From NCBI GenBank assembly GCA_016935555.1, contig JAFGQR010000108.1:1-50002 (forward strand): DNA of 50,002 nt, written 5' to 3'. Shown here one piece after another: positions 23,682-32,774 of this stretch. The first letter of the stretch is position 1, and every line of letters begins with the position of its first letter. The translations under genes were made by a program, and so were the position numbers. A model generated the notes under the pieces. The model was not told the origin of the DNA. It saw nothing but the letters and a program-made list of their open reading frames with translations, and searched no databases. Source of the stretch: Verrucomicrobiota bacterium. GTDB taxonomy: Bacteria > Verrucomicrobiota > Verrucomicrobiia > Limisphaerales > JAFGQR01.

Positions 23682-26015
23682 ATGAACCCGCCCTTGCGAA
23701 AGCGCTTGCCGGTCTGGAACAACACACGACGCCATGCGACGCCGGGGCGCGCGCCTCTGCCCTGGTGGCTTTGGCTTCCGATGGCCGCCCTGGGCGCCCA
23801 CGCCGCCGAGTCCGCGTTGATTCACATGGCCGACAGCCGGCTGCAGGTTGCGGTGGACGCGACGCGCGGCGCGCTGCGGGAGTTGATTCTGCGGTCCGAC
23901 GGCTTCAATCAGGTCGACCCCGGCCCGTCGGCCTTCGGGCTCTGGCAACTGACGGTTGGCGACGGCATGACGAATCACCACGTGAGCGTCGAGGACGCCG
24001 GCGCCCCCGGCGTGGAACGGCTGGCAGGGGACGGGGACGGGTTGCGACTGGTCTGGTCTCCGGTGGTGGCGGGGGCATCGGAGCCGTTGCGGGTGGAAGT
24101 GTTGGCGCGTCTCGATTCTCAAAACGCCGCGCTGAGCCGCTGGGAGTTGGCCGTCGTCAAACCCAAGGCACTTCGCCTCGAGGCCGTGCGGTTCCCGCGG
24201 ATCCACAACCTTCGCCCGCGAGCCGGGGAGGTGCTGGCGGTTCCTCACCAGCTGGGCATGCTCACCGCCACACCCCGGGCGCTGGCCCAGGGCACGCAAG
24301 GGCGGGGCGTGCGGTTGGCCTGGCGCTCGCCGCACGGCACCGACTTGTCGCTGCCGTGTCTGGCATTTTATCAGCCGGACGGCCCGGGTTTCTACGCGGC
24401 CTGCGACGACCCCGAAGGTTACTGGAAGGAACTTGCGGTCTGGGGCGATGGAACCAATCAGCTCGCATTCGAGATCGTCCATGCGCCCGAGCAGGCCGCC
24501 GTGGGACTCGCCGAGTTCCGGCTTCCCTTCGCGGTGATGCTGGGCGCGTTTCGCGGCGATTGGACGAGCGCCGCGCAGATCTATCGCGCGTCGCCGGCGG
24601 CCAAAGCCATTGCCGAACGCGGCCGGCTGCGGCGGCGGTTGGTGCCGGCCTGGCTGCTGGAGACGGGGCTGTGGGTATGGAATCGCGGCCGCTCCTCCCA
24701 GGTGCTCCACCCCGCCGTCGCACTTCGAAAGCATTTGAAGGCACCCGTCAGCGTCCTGTGGCATTGGTGGCACCATTGCGCCTACGACGCCGGCTTTCCC
24801 GAATACCTGCCGCCTCGCGAGGGCGCCCAGCCCCTCGAGACGGCGCTGGCGTCCGCGCGGCGGCAGGAGGTTCACGCGATCCTTTACATGAACCAGCGGC
24901 TCTGGTGCACCAACACCGCCAGCTGGACCCGCACCGGTGCCGAGCCGTTCGCCGTCCGCGGCACCAACGGCACCGTCGTCACCGAAACCTACAATACCTA
25001 CCTGAACACCCCGTGCGCCCCCATGTGCATCGCCACCGCCTTCTGGCAGGACCAATACGCCGCCCTCGCCCGGGAGGTGCTGTGCGGGCTGCACGCCAGC
25101 GGCCTCTATATGGACCAGGCCGGCGTCCTGGCCGCCTGTTACGACCCCCGCCACGGCCATATCCCCGGCCCCGGACGCTACTGGGCCGACGGCTTTGCCC
25201 GGCTCACCTCCGAGATCCGCGACGGCACCTCGCCGCGCGGACCCGTCGCCCTCGGCTGTGAATACCCGGGGGAACCGTGGATTGGCGATTTCGACCTGCA
25301 CCTTGCCCTCAGCGTCAGCGCCGACCGCATCGGGTCCGACCCCGCCTGGGAACCCATCCCCTTCTTTCAAGCCGTCTACCATCCCTGCACGATCGTCTTC
25401 GGCAACCTGGCCGGACTGACCCATCCGCCCTATGACGAGCAATGGCCGGGGGAACTTGCCCCTGCGACGCGCCTCAGCCTGCTGGACCGGAAGTTCGCCC
25501 CGCAGTTCCACCTCGAACAGGCACGGACCTTCGTCTGGGGCATGCAGCCCATGCTCGCCAATTTTCTGACCCAACAGCTCCGCGAACGGCCGGAGGAGAT
25601 GGATTTTGTGACGCGCCTGGTGCGAACGCGCCTTCGGTCCCTCAAATACCTGCTGCACGGCACCTGGCTGCGTCCGCCCGCTCTCGACGTTCCCAAGGCC
25701 GAGATCGATGTCGCAACCCTCGGTGTCTATACCCCCCTCAAAGCCAGCCGCCGCTCCTGTCCTGTCGCCCTCGCCGGAGCTTGGCGAGCGCCCGACGGCG
25801 ACGTCGGCATCGCCCTGGCCGGCATCGGGGACACGCCTCTGCGCCTCGCCCTGGCCGTCGATCCGCAAGCCTACGGCCTCCCGGAGTGCTGCACGGTCTG
25901 CCGGATTGACGAGCGCGGGCGCCGGCGCCTCGGACGGCTCAACCGGCAGCAGCCGGTAATCACGCTCGAACTGCCGCCGCGCGGGTTGTGTGTGGTGGAA
26001 TTGTCCGGCAAGTAG
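23682..26015 (+). CDS. DUF6259-domain secreted glycoside-hydrolase-like protein
   Basis: The 777-residue protein has an N-terminal signal (WWLWLPMAALGAHA), a beta-sandwich N-domain, and a TIM-barrel-like core. Core motifs include VSVLWHWWHHCAYDAGFPEY, LYMNQRLWCTNTASW, GLHASGLYMDQAGVLAACYD and GCEYPGEPWIGDFD. The LYMDQ and CEYPGE stretches supply the Asp/Glu expected of a retaining glycosidase. This pattern is that of DUF6259 proteins, related to GH36/GH101-like barrels. It sits between a six-hairpin protein and a heparinase-like protein in the same direction, so the three probably degrade one polysaccharide outside the cytoplasm. Substrate not determined. Confidence 0.75.
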   Translation: MNPPLRKRLPVWNNTRRHATPGRAPLPWWLWLPMAALGAHAAESALIHMADSRLQVAVDATRGALRELILRSDGFNQVDPGPSAFGLWQLTVGDGMTNHHVSVEDAGAPGVERLAGDGDGLRLVWSPVVAGASEPLRVEVLARLDSQNAALSRWELAVVKPKALRLEAVRFPRIHNLRPRAGEVLAVPHQLGMLTATPRALAQGTQGRGVRLAWRSPHGTDLSLPCLAFYQPDGPGFYAACDDPEGYWKELAVWGDGTNQLAFEIVHAPEQAAVGLAEFRLPFAVMLGAFRGDWTSAAQIYRASPAAKAIAERGRLRRRLVPAWLLETGLWVWNRGRSSQVLHPAVALRKHLKAPVSVLWHWWHHCAYDAGFPEYLPPREGAQPLETALASARRQEVHAILYMNQRLWCTNTASWTRTGAEPFAVRGTNGTVVTETYNTYLNTPCAPMCIATAFWQDQYAALAREVLCGLHASGLYMDQAGVLAACYDPRHGHIPGPGRYWADGFARLTSEIRDGTSPRGPVALGCEYPGEPWIGDFDLHLALSVSADRIGSDPAWEPIPFFQAVYHPCTIVFGNLAGLTHPPYDEQWPGELAPATRLSLLDRKFAPQFHLEQARTFVWGMQPMLANFLTQQLRERPEEMDFVTRLVRTRLRSLKYLLHGTWLRPPALDVPKAEIDVATLGVYTPLKASRRSCPVALAGAWRAPDGDVGIALAGIGDTPLRLALAVDPQAYGLPECCTVCRIDERGRRRLGRLNRQQPVITLELPPRGLCVVELSGK

Positions 26016-26242
26016 CAGACTCCGGCGCCGCACTCAGCGACGGATTCCCGGAGCCTGGCCTGTCCGGACGGTGAAGCGGTCCCGCATGGCGCAGGACCGC
26101 GAGCCGCTGGGGACGGCGCGCGGCATGGACGCCGCGTCGAGCTTTGTCGACGCAGGGGCGCTGGGAGGTTCTCCCGGTCCATGGGGGGCGGGATCTCGTC
26201 CCCAATTCTGAAGCCCGGCGCGGCGGCGTGCGTCCATGGAGC

Positions 26243-28249
26243 ATGAACCATCGTTTGCTGATGGCAGCGCTCGCCGCGATCATCTGTCCCCACCTTTCCG
26301 GGCAGTCAACCGTCTGCCGGCCCGCGGCCCGTCTGCTGGCGCCGGCGAATCTGGAACGGGCGCGCCAGCGCGTGCGCACGGAGGCGTGGGCCCAAGCGGC
26401 GTTCGAGCGTCTTGCGGAGGCTGCCCGGAAGCTGGAAGCGGAGCCGCTGCCCGTGTTCGACACGCAGTGGTGGGAGACGGCCCGCCGGAAACGCTGGCAG
26501 GACATCTATCCCGAGGTCCATCGCCACGCCGGGGCGGGTGTCGGCGGGCCGCTGCTGAAGACTCCCGACGCCGCGCTGGCCTACGCGATCTCCGGCGAAC
26601 GGCGGCATGCGGACGCGGTGCGGAGGGTGCTGCTGCACTATGCCGACTACCCGTTTGTCGCCAGGCACCCCGATGTCGGCATGACCTGGGCCGGCTGGGG
26701 CATGGCCGGCCTGCGCGCCTGCGACCTCATCCGCGACACCCTCGGCTCCGATGATTGCCGGCGTCTCGACGCCTTCTTCGAGCGGGCGTTGGCGGCGGTG
26801 CGGGCGAACGACGAGGACTGGATTCGCGAGGGTTGGGGCGGGCGCTTCAACAACCATTACGCGCATCACAAGCTGTTCATCGGCACCTGCGGGCTGGTCT
26901 ACGGCAGGCCCGAACTGGTGGACCACGCCCTCCAGGGCGTCCAGGGCTTTTGCGAACTCATCGAAAATGCCGCGCGCGACGACGGCCTCTGGTTCGAGTC
27001 GAGCCTCAACTACCACTTCGCCGGCATCGCCCCGGCCGCGGAGTTTGCCGCCGCCTTAGGCAACGCCGGACACCCGTTCGACCTGTGGCACCACGCCTTC
27101 GCCAACGGCCGGCGCCTCCGCGATTTCTTCGTGGCGCCCATCGCCACGCTCTTCCCGGACCGAACACTGCCCACCCTCGGCGACACCTACGGCGCTCGCG
27201 TCTCCCTTCGGGGGCACCCTGCCTATTTCGCGGCGTTCGACGCCTTTCCTGAGACGGCGCTCGGCTGGCTGCTCCAGGACGCCGAACGGCCCGCAGCCGC
27301 CCTGACCCTGACGCGACTGCCCGAAGGCTCCTATCCCGCCCCGGCGATGAGGACCCGGCTGTGGCCCGAGCACGGCTACATCGCGCTGCGCAGCCAGGAG
27401 GGAACACATTACTGGCGGGGCGACGGATACTCGGCCTTCCTGAGCTTCGACCTCGATGGCATCCATTCCCACCGCGACAAGTTCGGCCTGATGGTCTACG
27501 GGCGCGGCGCCCACCTGGCAGTGGACCCGGAAACGGTGGCGTCCGCGCTGCACGCCTTTTCGGCGCGGGTTCAACACGAGTTGAACCGGGAAACGGTCTG
27601 CCACAACACCCTCATGGTGGATGGCCGGAGCCACGCCCCCATCGGCCAGAAGCTCGCCGTGGTGGATTTCATCGACGGTTCCGACTGCAAGCTGGCAACC
27701 GTTGCCGATTTCCAATCGCTGGTGTATCCCGGCGTTCGGCTGATGCGCACCGTGGCGGTCACGCCGGACTATGTGCTGGATGTGTTCCAGGCCGCCAGCT
27801 CCACCCCACACACCTACGACTACCTCTTCCATGGCCTCGACGACCAGGGCGCCTTCGCGGTGAAAGGCGCGTTCACCCCGGTCAGCCTGGGCCTCTCACC
27901 CCCGTGGAACTGGCTCCGCCACGCGCGTCAGGCGCCCGTCGAAGGCGCCTGGGCCGCCACTGCAAGACAGGGCAATCTCACCACACGGCTCCTCATGGCC
28001 GCCGAACCCGGCACCCGGCTCATCACCTGCCAGTTCCCGCGCACCGACACGTTCGCACCCCCGGCCTTCCCCATGCTCGCCGCCCGGCGCACCGCCTCGT
28101 TGACCGTGTTCGTCTCCCTGCTGCAAGCCGAGCGCGGGCCATTGCCGGAGGCGGCGATCGACGCAAAACCAGGCCCCTACGGCCGGCTGCGAGTGGCGGT
28201 CAGGAGCGGCGGAACCCTGCGCGAGTTCACTGTGCCGCGGCTCGAATGA
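26243..28249 (+). CDS. heparinase II/III-family polysaccharide lyase-like protein
   Basis: ATG 26243 is chosen because it opens a signal peptide (MNHRLLMAALAAIICPHLSG); the upstream frame is not protein-like. The 668-residue protein has an alpha/alpha toroid domain (about 60-330) with WIREGWGGRFNNHYAHHKLF and WFESSLNYHFAG. The heparinase II/III beta domain follows, with FLSFDLDGIHSHRDKFGLMV, ETVCHNTLMVDGRS and DVFQAASSTPHTYDYLFHG. The His and Tyr residues in NHYAH, SLNYH and HSHRDK fit the usual catalytic set for uronate-cleaving lyases, including heparinase II and alginate lyases. It is the last gene of the rightward carbohydrate cluster and converges on queD. Substrate could be alginate or a glycosaminoglycan-like polymer. 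Confidence 0.85.
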   Translation: MNHRLLMAALAAIICPHLSGQSTVCRPAARLLAPANLERARQRVRTEAWAQAAFERLAEAARKLEAEPLPVFDTQWWETARRKRWQDIYPEVHRHAGAGVGGPLLKTPDAALAYAISGERRHADAVRRVLLHYADYPFVARHPDVGMTWAGWGMAGLRACDLIRDTLGSDDCRRLDAFFERALAAVRANDEDWIREGWGGRFNNHYAHHKLFIGTCGLVYGRPELVDHALQGVQGFCELIENAARDDGLWFESSLNYHFAGIAPAAEFAAALGNAGHPFDLWHHAFANGRRLRDFFVAPIATLFPDRTLPTLGDTYGARVSLRGHPAYFAAFDAFPETALGWLLQDAERPAAALTLTRLPEGSYPAPAMRTRLWPEHGYIALRSQEGTHYWRGDGYSAFLSFDLDGIHSHRDKFGLMVYGRGAHLAVDPETVASALHAFSARVQHELNRETVCHNTLMVDGRSHAPIGQKLAVVDFIDGSDCKLATVADFQSLVYPGVRLMRTVAVTPDYVLDVFQAASSTPHTYDYLFHGLDDQGAFAVKGAFTPVSLGLSPPWNWLRHARQAPVEGAWAATARQGNLTTRLLMAAEPGTRLITCQFPRTDTFAPPAFPMLAARRTASLTVFVSLLQAERGPLPEAAIDAKPGPYGRLRVAVRSGGTLREFTVPRLE

Positions 28250-28312
28250 CGCTCGGCATTTCACATGTAACGTCGTCCCACCGGCACGCCGGACCGGCCG
28301 CCCGCCTGCGCC

Positions 28313-28771
28313 TCACCCTTCCGAATACTCGGCCCACGAATGACTCGTCTCCCAGACGCGGACGCGGACGATGCGGGTGCCGGGGGCGAAGGGATACTGG
28401 GCGCGGGGATGTGCGGCGTCGGCGGCGAGGCGTTGGTTGAGGGCGTCGAAGATGGCCCTGGCGAGGATTTCCGTGGTGGGATCCTGGGCCTCGAAGGCGA
28501 CGATCCGCTCGCCAAACGCGGCTTTGAGCGGCCCGAAATTGGGGTCCCGGGTGTTGACGCAGAGGGCGTGGTCGAAGGCGCGGAGGGTGTCGTTGAGGGC
28601 ATCCTTCAGGACCTTGAAATCGCACACCATTTCGTGGGCGTTGAGCTGGCCGGCTTCGACGATGAGTTCGACGCGTCGCGAGTGCCCGTGCGGATATTTG
28701 CAGAGGCCGGGATGCTTCGACAGCATGTGACCGCTCTCGACTTCGATCGACGTGCAGATGCGGTAAGGCAT
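28313..28771 (-). CDS. queD: 6-carboxy-5,6,7,8-tetrahydropterin synthase
   Basis: The 152-residue protein has the QueD/PTPS zinc histidines His15, His28 and His30, catalytic Cys24 in LCKYPHGHS, the FDHALCVN Asp-His pair, and the C-terminal Glu in VWETSHSWAEY. QueD converts 7,8-dihydroneopterin triphosphate into 6-carboxytetrahydropterin, the first committed step of preQ0 synthesis. It is somewhat longer than the 120-residue E. coli enzyme because of an extended loop before the last strand. It is the fourth gene of queF-queC-queE-queD, nine bases after queE. It converges on the heparinase-like gene. Confidence 0.93.
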   Translation of the reverse strand: MPYRICTSIEVESGHMLSKHPGLCKYPHGHSRRVELIVEAGQLNAHEMVCDFKVLKDALNDTLRAFDHALCVNTRDPNFGPLKAAFGERIVAFEAQDPTTEILARAIFDALNQRLAADAAHPRAQYPFAPGTRIVRVRVWETSHSWAEYSEG

Positions 28772-28780
28772 AACATCACA

Positions 28781-29473
28781 TCAGGTTCCACGGGTGTGTC
28801 CAAAAAGCTCGATCTGGAGGCGATGGCAATAGCGATACCCGTGTTGCTTGCACAACTCCACCACCGTCCCGTTGCGGCCGCGCATGCCTTCGGCAGACGT
28901 GCCTTCCGGCATCAGCAGGATTTTGGCGGGGGGGATGGTCCTGCCGAGCCCGGGCAAAAGCAACTGGATTTCGTCGACATCGGCGGCGGACATGACGACG
29001 AATTTCAACTGGAAGGGGTATTGGTCGATCCACTGGCGGATGATGGCGGGCTGCCAACGCAGCCGCTCGTGCCGGTCCCGCCAGTCCGGGCCGAAACGGT
29101 TGTCGGGCGCCGAGTTGCTCAGCTTGGGGCTGAGCGAGGCCAGGTCGCAGGCAATGCCGTCCGGAGCGACCGTGGCGGACGTCTCGAGGGTGATATGCTT
29201 GCCGCGGCGACGGAGGGCGGCGGCAAGGTTGTGGATGCCCTTGGCCACCATGGGCTCGCCGCCCGTGAGAACGCAGTGCTGCGCCGGGAATGCCTCGACT
29301 TGACGGAGAATCTCGTCGACGGTCAATTCCACCCCCTCGGGGCCCCAGGAGGCGTAAGGGGTGTCGCACCAGCGGCACCGCAAATTGCAGCCGGACGTCC
29401 GCACGAACACCGACGGCACGCCGGTGAGTTCGCCTTCGCCCTGGACGGAATGGAAGATCTCGGCAATGCGCAT
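28781..29473 (-). CDS. queE: 7-carboxy-7-deazaguanine synthase
   Basis: ATG 29473 lies two bases after the queC stop. The 230-residue radical SAM enzyme starts MRIAEIFHSVQGEGELTGVP. It carries the cluster cysteines Cys29, Cys33 and Cys36 (CNLRCRWC, the standard CxxxCxxC) and the SAM-binding VLTGGEPMV. QueE rearranges 6-carboxytetrahydropterin to 7-carboxy-7-deazaguanine with loss of ammonia. The RFGPDWRDRHERLRW segment belongs to the C-terminal part of the longer QueE type. All catalytic features are present. Confidence 0.94.
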   Translation of the reverse strand: MRIAEIFHSVQGEGELTGVPSVFVRTSGCNLRCRWCDTPYASWGPEGVELTVDEILRQVEAFPAQHCVLTGGEPMVAKGIHNLAAALRRRGKHITLETSATVAPDGIACDLASLSPKLSNSAPDNRFGPDWRDRHERLRWQPAIIRQWIDQYPFQLKFVVMSAADVDEIQLLLPGLGRTIPPAKILLMPEGTSAEGMRGRNGTVVELCKQHGYRYCHRLQIELFGHTRGT

Positions 29474-29475
29474 GG

Positions 29476-30180
29476 TCACTGCCCCGGCTTGGGCGGCGGA
29501 CGCGGCGGCAGCGGCGCGGCGCTCGCGTAGGAGGTGGGATCGGGAAGACCGGCCTCCCGGAAGGCCTCGCGCCGCTCCACGCAGGTGCCGCACGTCCCGC
29601 AATGAGCGTCCCCCCCCTTGTAACAGGACCACGTCCTGGCAAAGTCGACGCCCAACTCCCGGCCGCGGGCGGCGATCTGGCCTTTGGTGAGGCGAAGGAA
29701 TGGACGGAGCACCTCCACCCGGCCGTAGGTGCCGGCGCGGATCGCGCCGGCCATCGCCCGCATGAAATCCTTGCGGCAGTCGGGGTAGATGGCGTGGTCG
29801 CCCGCATGCGCGGCGATGACGACGCCCTGGGCGGCGATGGACTCGGCGTAGCCGGCGGCGACCGACAGCAGGATGCCATTGCGGAACGGCACCACCGTCC
29901 GCTTCATCGTCTGCTCCTCGTAGTGGCCGTCCGGGATCGGGCCCCCGGACTCGAGCAGATCCGACCGGAACAGGGCCGCCACAAACTCCAGCGTGATCAC
30001 CCGGTGGGGAACGCCCAGCCTCTCGCAATGCCACGCGGCGAACGGGAGTTCCTTGGGATGGTGCTTCGCGCCATACCAGAAACTCAGCGCCCCCACCACC
30101 TCGTGCCGTTCCCGCGCTGCATACAACGCCACCACGGAATCCATGCCGCCGCTCACCAAAACCACAACGCGCATCGCCAT
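29476..30180 (-). CDS. queC: 7-cyano-7-deazaguanine synthase
   Basis: The start is placed at ATG 30180, two bases after the queF stop; ATG 30174 two codons in is also possible. The 234-residue enzyme has the PP-loop VSGGMDSVVA near the N-terminus. A four-cysteine zinc site lies near the C-terminus in SCYKGGDAHCGTCGTC. QueC uses ATP and ammonia to turn 7-carboxy-7-deazaguanine into preQ0. The C-terminal tail (PLPPRPPPKPGQ) is proline-rich and probably disordered. It is the second gene of the que operon, tightly spaced on both sides. Confidence 0.94.
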   Translation of the reverse strand: MAMRVVVLVSGGMDSVVALYAARERHEVVGALSFWYGAKHHPKELPFAAWHCERLGVPHRVITLEFVAALFRSDLLESGGPIPDGHYEEQTMKRTVVPFRNGILLSVAAGYAESIAAQGVVIAAHAGDHAIYPDCRKDFMRAMAGAIRAGTYGRVEVLRPFLRLTKGQIAARGRELGVDFARTWSCYKGGDAHCGTCGTCVERREAFREAGLPDPTSYASAAPLPPRPPPKPGQ

Positions 30181-30182
30181 GC

Positions 30183-30632
30183 TCAACCCCCACGGCCGGG
30201 CGCCTGCGAGGATTCCGGCGGATGCTCGACCATCACCGACAACGACAAGCCGCCCCGCGGCACAAACCGCCCCTCGATCTTCATGCGGCGCGGCCCGGCG
30301 GCGCCCACGAGGTCGTCCAATATCCGGTTGACCACGTGCTCATTGAACGAGGGCACGTTGCGGTAGGACGACAAATACAGCTTCAGCGACTTGGTTTCGA
30401 GACAACGCCGGTCCGGGATGTACTCAATCCGGATGTCCGCAAAGTCCGGCTGGCCCGTGACGGGGCAGAGCGATGTGAACTCGGGACAGTCAATGCGAAT
30501 CCAATAATCGCGGCCGGGATGAGGGTTCGGGAACGTTTCGAGCGTGGCGTGACGCGGGGACTTGGGCAGGGACGCCGCGGGATTGCCCAGCAGCGTCAAT
30601 CCCGCGTATGTTCGACGTCGGGTGGGTTTCAT
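30183..30632 (-). CDS. queF: preQ0 reductase (7-cyano-7-deazaguanine reductase)
   Basis: The 149-residue protein is the short unimodular QueF type. The catalytic Cys56 and Asp63 lie in TSLCPVTGQPDF, and the NADPH-binding family signature ETKSLKLY is at 79-86, followed by FNEHVVNRILDD. It reduces the nitrile of preQ0 to the amine of preQ1, which is then inserted into tRNA by Tgt. It is the first gene of the leftward operon; only about 67 bases separate its start from the divergent amidohydrolase start. No preQ1 riboswitch-like aptamer was found in that gap. Confidence 0.94.
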   Translation of the reverse strand: MKPTRRRTYAGLTLLGNPAASLPKSPRHATLETFPNPHPGRDYWIRIDCPEFTSLCPVTGQPDFADIRIEYIPDRRCLETKSLKLYLSSYRNVPSFNEHVVNRILDDLVGAAGPRRMKIEGRFVPRGGLSLSVMVEHPPESSQAPGRGG

Positions 30633-30699
30633 CGTTCAGAGCGCAGCATCGCATCTCCCGCCGGGCTTGCCAACATCTTGTGACGTGTTAAACACCAGC

Positions 30700-31527
30700 A
30701 TGATCACGCTCGCCCTGGTTCAAATGCGGGTCGACGGCGGCGCCAAGACCTCCAACCTCAGCCGCGCCGAGGAGCGCATCGCGCAAGCCGCGCACCGCGG
30801 CGCTCAGGTCGTGCTTCTGCCGGAGGCCTTGAACCTCGGCTGGACACATCCTTCCGCCCATACCGACGCCGATGCGATCCCGGACGGCGAGTCCTGTGCC
30901 CGTCTCCGCGCGGCGGCGCGTGCCTGCCGGGTTCATGTCTGTGCCGGCCTGGTCGAACGCGCCGGTAACCGGGTTTTCAACTCCGCCGTGCTGATCGCGC
31001 CCGGAGGCGAGATCCTGTTGGTCCACCGCAAATTAAACGAGCTGGAGATCGGCCATGCGTTCTACGCGCCGGGCGATCGCCTGGCCGTCGCCCGCACCGC
31101 GCTCGGAACGATCGGGGTGATGATCTGTGCGGACGCCTTTGCCCGCGGACAGGTGGTCGGCCGGGCGCTGGGCCTGATGGGGGCGGACCTTATTCTTTCC
31201 CCGTCGGCCTGGGCGGTGCCTGCCGGCCACGACCCGCTCCGCGATCCCTACGGCCAGCTGTGGCTCGATAACTACGCCCCGGTCGCACGCGACTTCCGGC
31301 TGTGGATCGCCGGTGCCAGCAATGTCGGGCCGATGACCGCCGGCCCCTGGCAGGGGCGCCGCTGCATCGGCTGCTCGCTGTTGGTGGGGCCGGACGGCCA
31401 GCCCGCGCTCCAAGGCCCCTATGGCGAGCAGGCCGAAGCCCTGCTCCAGGCCGATATCCAGCTGGTGCCCCTGCCCGCGCGGGGCGACGGCTGGGAAACG
31501 CTCTGGCGGAGAATCCCCGCCCCCTGA
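30700..31527 (+). CDS. carbon-nitrogen hydrolase (nitrilase superfamily)
   Basis: ATG 30700 starts MITLALVQMRVDGGAKTSNL. The 275-residue enzyme has the nitrilase catalytic set Glu42 (LLPEALNLG), Lys111 (VHRKLNE) and Cys143 (MICADAF) at standard spacing. Such enzymes hydrolyse amides, carbamoyl groups or nitriles. The IcADAF variant of the usual C(Y/W)D motif and the WAVPAGHDP loop resemble omega-amidase/N-carbamoyl hydrolase branches, but the substrate is open. It is divergent from queF and shares a very short promoter region. The fragment ending at 31563 on the other strand abuts its 3' end. Confidence 0.88.
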   Translation: MITLALVQMRVDGGAKTSNLSRAEERIAQAAHRGAQVVLLPEALNLGWTHPSAHTDADAIPDGESCARLRAAARACRVHVCAGLVERAGNRVFNSAVLIAPGGEILLVHRKLNELEIGHAFYAPGDRLAVARTALGTIGVMICADAFARGQVVGRALGLMGADLILSPSAWAVPAGHDPLRDPYGQLWLDNYAPVARDFRLWIAGASNVGPMTAGPWQGRRCIGCSLLVGPDGQPALQGPYGEQAEALLQADIQLVPLPARGDGWETLWRRIPAP

Positions 31528-31562
31528 ACATGGTTGCCCACGGATTCTGGACGCCTTCGGCC

Positions 31563-31934
31563 CAATATTCGGCGGCGGCGGTCCCAGAAAACCCTGGGGG
31601 TCATGCCGGCCTGCTCGGGCAGGTCGGTGGTGTATTCGTTGTGGGCCATGACGACGAGCCGCGCCCCCTGGGCGGCCATGACCGGCAACAACTCCGGCCG
31701 ATGGGCCGTCAGACGCTTGAGAATCCAGGCCGCCTCGCGCATCGCCGGATCGCTCACCCGGGCCGAGCCCAGGATGGGAAAGCCTTCCAAGTCGATGTGT
31801 TTCCGGTAAAAGGCCGGCAGTTCCAGGGAAGCGCGGAGGGCTGCAGGCACGGAGCCCACCGGCTGCGCCGGCATGTCACGGGCCGCAGCGAGCGCGAGCG
31901 CGGCAGGGACTGCGAACCGAAGGCAACAGGTCAT
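31563..31934 (-). pseudogene. N-terminal fragment of a secreted zincin-like conserved protein
   Basis: ATG 31934 starts a signal peptide (MTCCLRFAVPAALALAAARD). The mature part follows with LPAFYRKHIDLEGFPILGSA, REAAWILKRL, LVVMAHNEYTTDLPEQAGM and TPRVFWDRRRRILG. I recall this as the first third of a conserved family that continues with ATP.RPAVSC.EENLL and an IHEFAHTIH metallopeptidase-like motif. Here the sequence breaks at about residue 124, and the frame runs on meaninglessly into the 3' end of the amidohydrolase gene. The gene was cut by a deletion that joined it to that gene's end. Confidence 0.6.
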
Positions 31935-32022
31935 GGTTCGAACGTTGGACGCGTCCGGGCAGGCGTTGTTCAATCGAAGCGGCCTCCCGCCGGCCGCGAA
32001 GGCGGGGGAGCGCCTCCCCGCG

Positions 32023-32754
32023 TCACGAAGCGCGATCATGGGAGGGATCAATTTCGGAATTCACGGGCATCCGCCGGCAACGGCCGAGCGCGAGATTGAG
32101 CACGGGGACGGCCATCAGCAGCCAGGCCAGCCCGAAAAGCGGCCACGGGAACACGGTGGGCAGCACGCCGCACAAGTCCCCGGCCGGGTTGCCGTTGCCC
32201 ACCCAGCGCAGCGCGTCGGCCATGAAAATGCCAAGAGCCAGGAGCACCCCGGCCAGACACAGGCCCCAGACGATCCAGGCCGGGCGGCGCCGTGCGTCGG
32301 GAGGCTGCTCGAGGTTGGCCAGCGTGCCCCACGCGATCATGAGCAGGGCGATGGACACGGGCGCCGCCACCGGCCCCCACCACGGCAGCGGAATCAGGAA
32401 CAGGATGTCCCAGTCCAGCCATGACCGTGGCCAGCCGGTGATGACCCTCAGGAAGACATAGTAGAAAATGTCCCAAATCCCGAACGCGACGAGCGTGTAC
32501 CCCAGGCGCGAACGCCAGGACCGCCCCGCAAGCCCGCCCACCGCCACCAGCATCAGCAGCGTCGCCGCCTCCCGGACAAGTTCCGCAGCCCCGATCCCCG
32601 GCTGGGGAGGGAAGGCCCCGGGCTGGTAGGGATCCATGCGGCCGCCGGCAAGCAGCCGGAGGTAGAACACGACGGCGGCTTCGACCCAGGCCATGCCGAC
32701 GGCGTAAAGGGCCAGCCAGAGCCATGGCCGCCCTGGAGAGCGTGGAGGATTCAT
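32023..32754 (-). CDS. integral membrane protein of unknown function
   Basis: ATG 32754 opens 243 residues with about six or seven membrane helices (for example LWLALYAVGMAWVEAAVVFY, AWIVWGLCLAGVLLALGIFM). A conserved-looking AFGIWDIFYYVFLRVITGWP and a WDILFLIPLPWWGPVAAPV segment sit in the middle. I recall similar text in uncharacterised membrane proteins of Verrucomicrobiota and Acidobacteria, but no function is known. It is read leftward directly after ispH (20 bases), so co-transcription with ispH is likely. Confidence 0.75.
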   Translation of the reverse strand: MNPPRSPGRPWLWLALYAVGMAWVEAAVVFYLRLLAGGRMDPYQPGAFPPQPGIGAAELVREAATLLMLVAVGGLAGRSWRSRLGYTLVAFGIWDIFYYVFLRVITGWPRSWLDWDILFLIPLPWWGPVAAPVSIALLMIAWGTLANLEQPPDARRRPAWIVWGLCLAGVLLALGIFMADALRWVGNGNPAGDLCGVLPTVFPWPLFGLAWLLMAVPVLNLALGRCRRMPVNSEIDPSHDRAS

Positions 32755-32774
32755 GGTCGCATGTCTGCCGGCGC

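Noticed and set aside
30633..30699. Possible preQ1 riboswitch before queF
   Set aside because: No aptamer-like CUAAAAAACUA element or pseudoknot seen; the gap is only about 67 bases.
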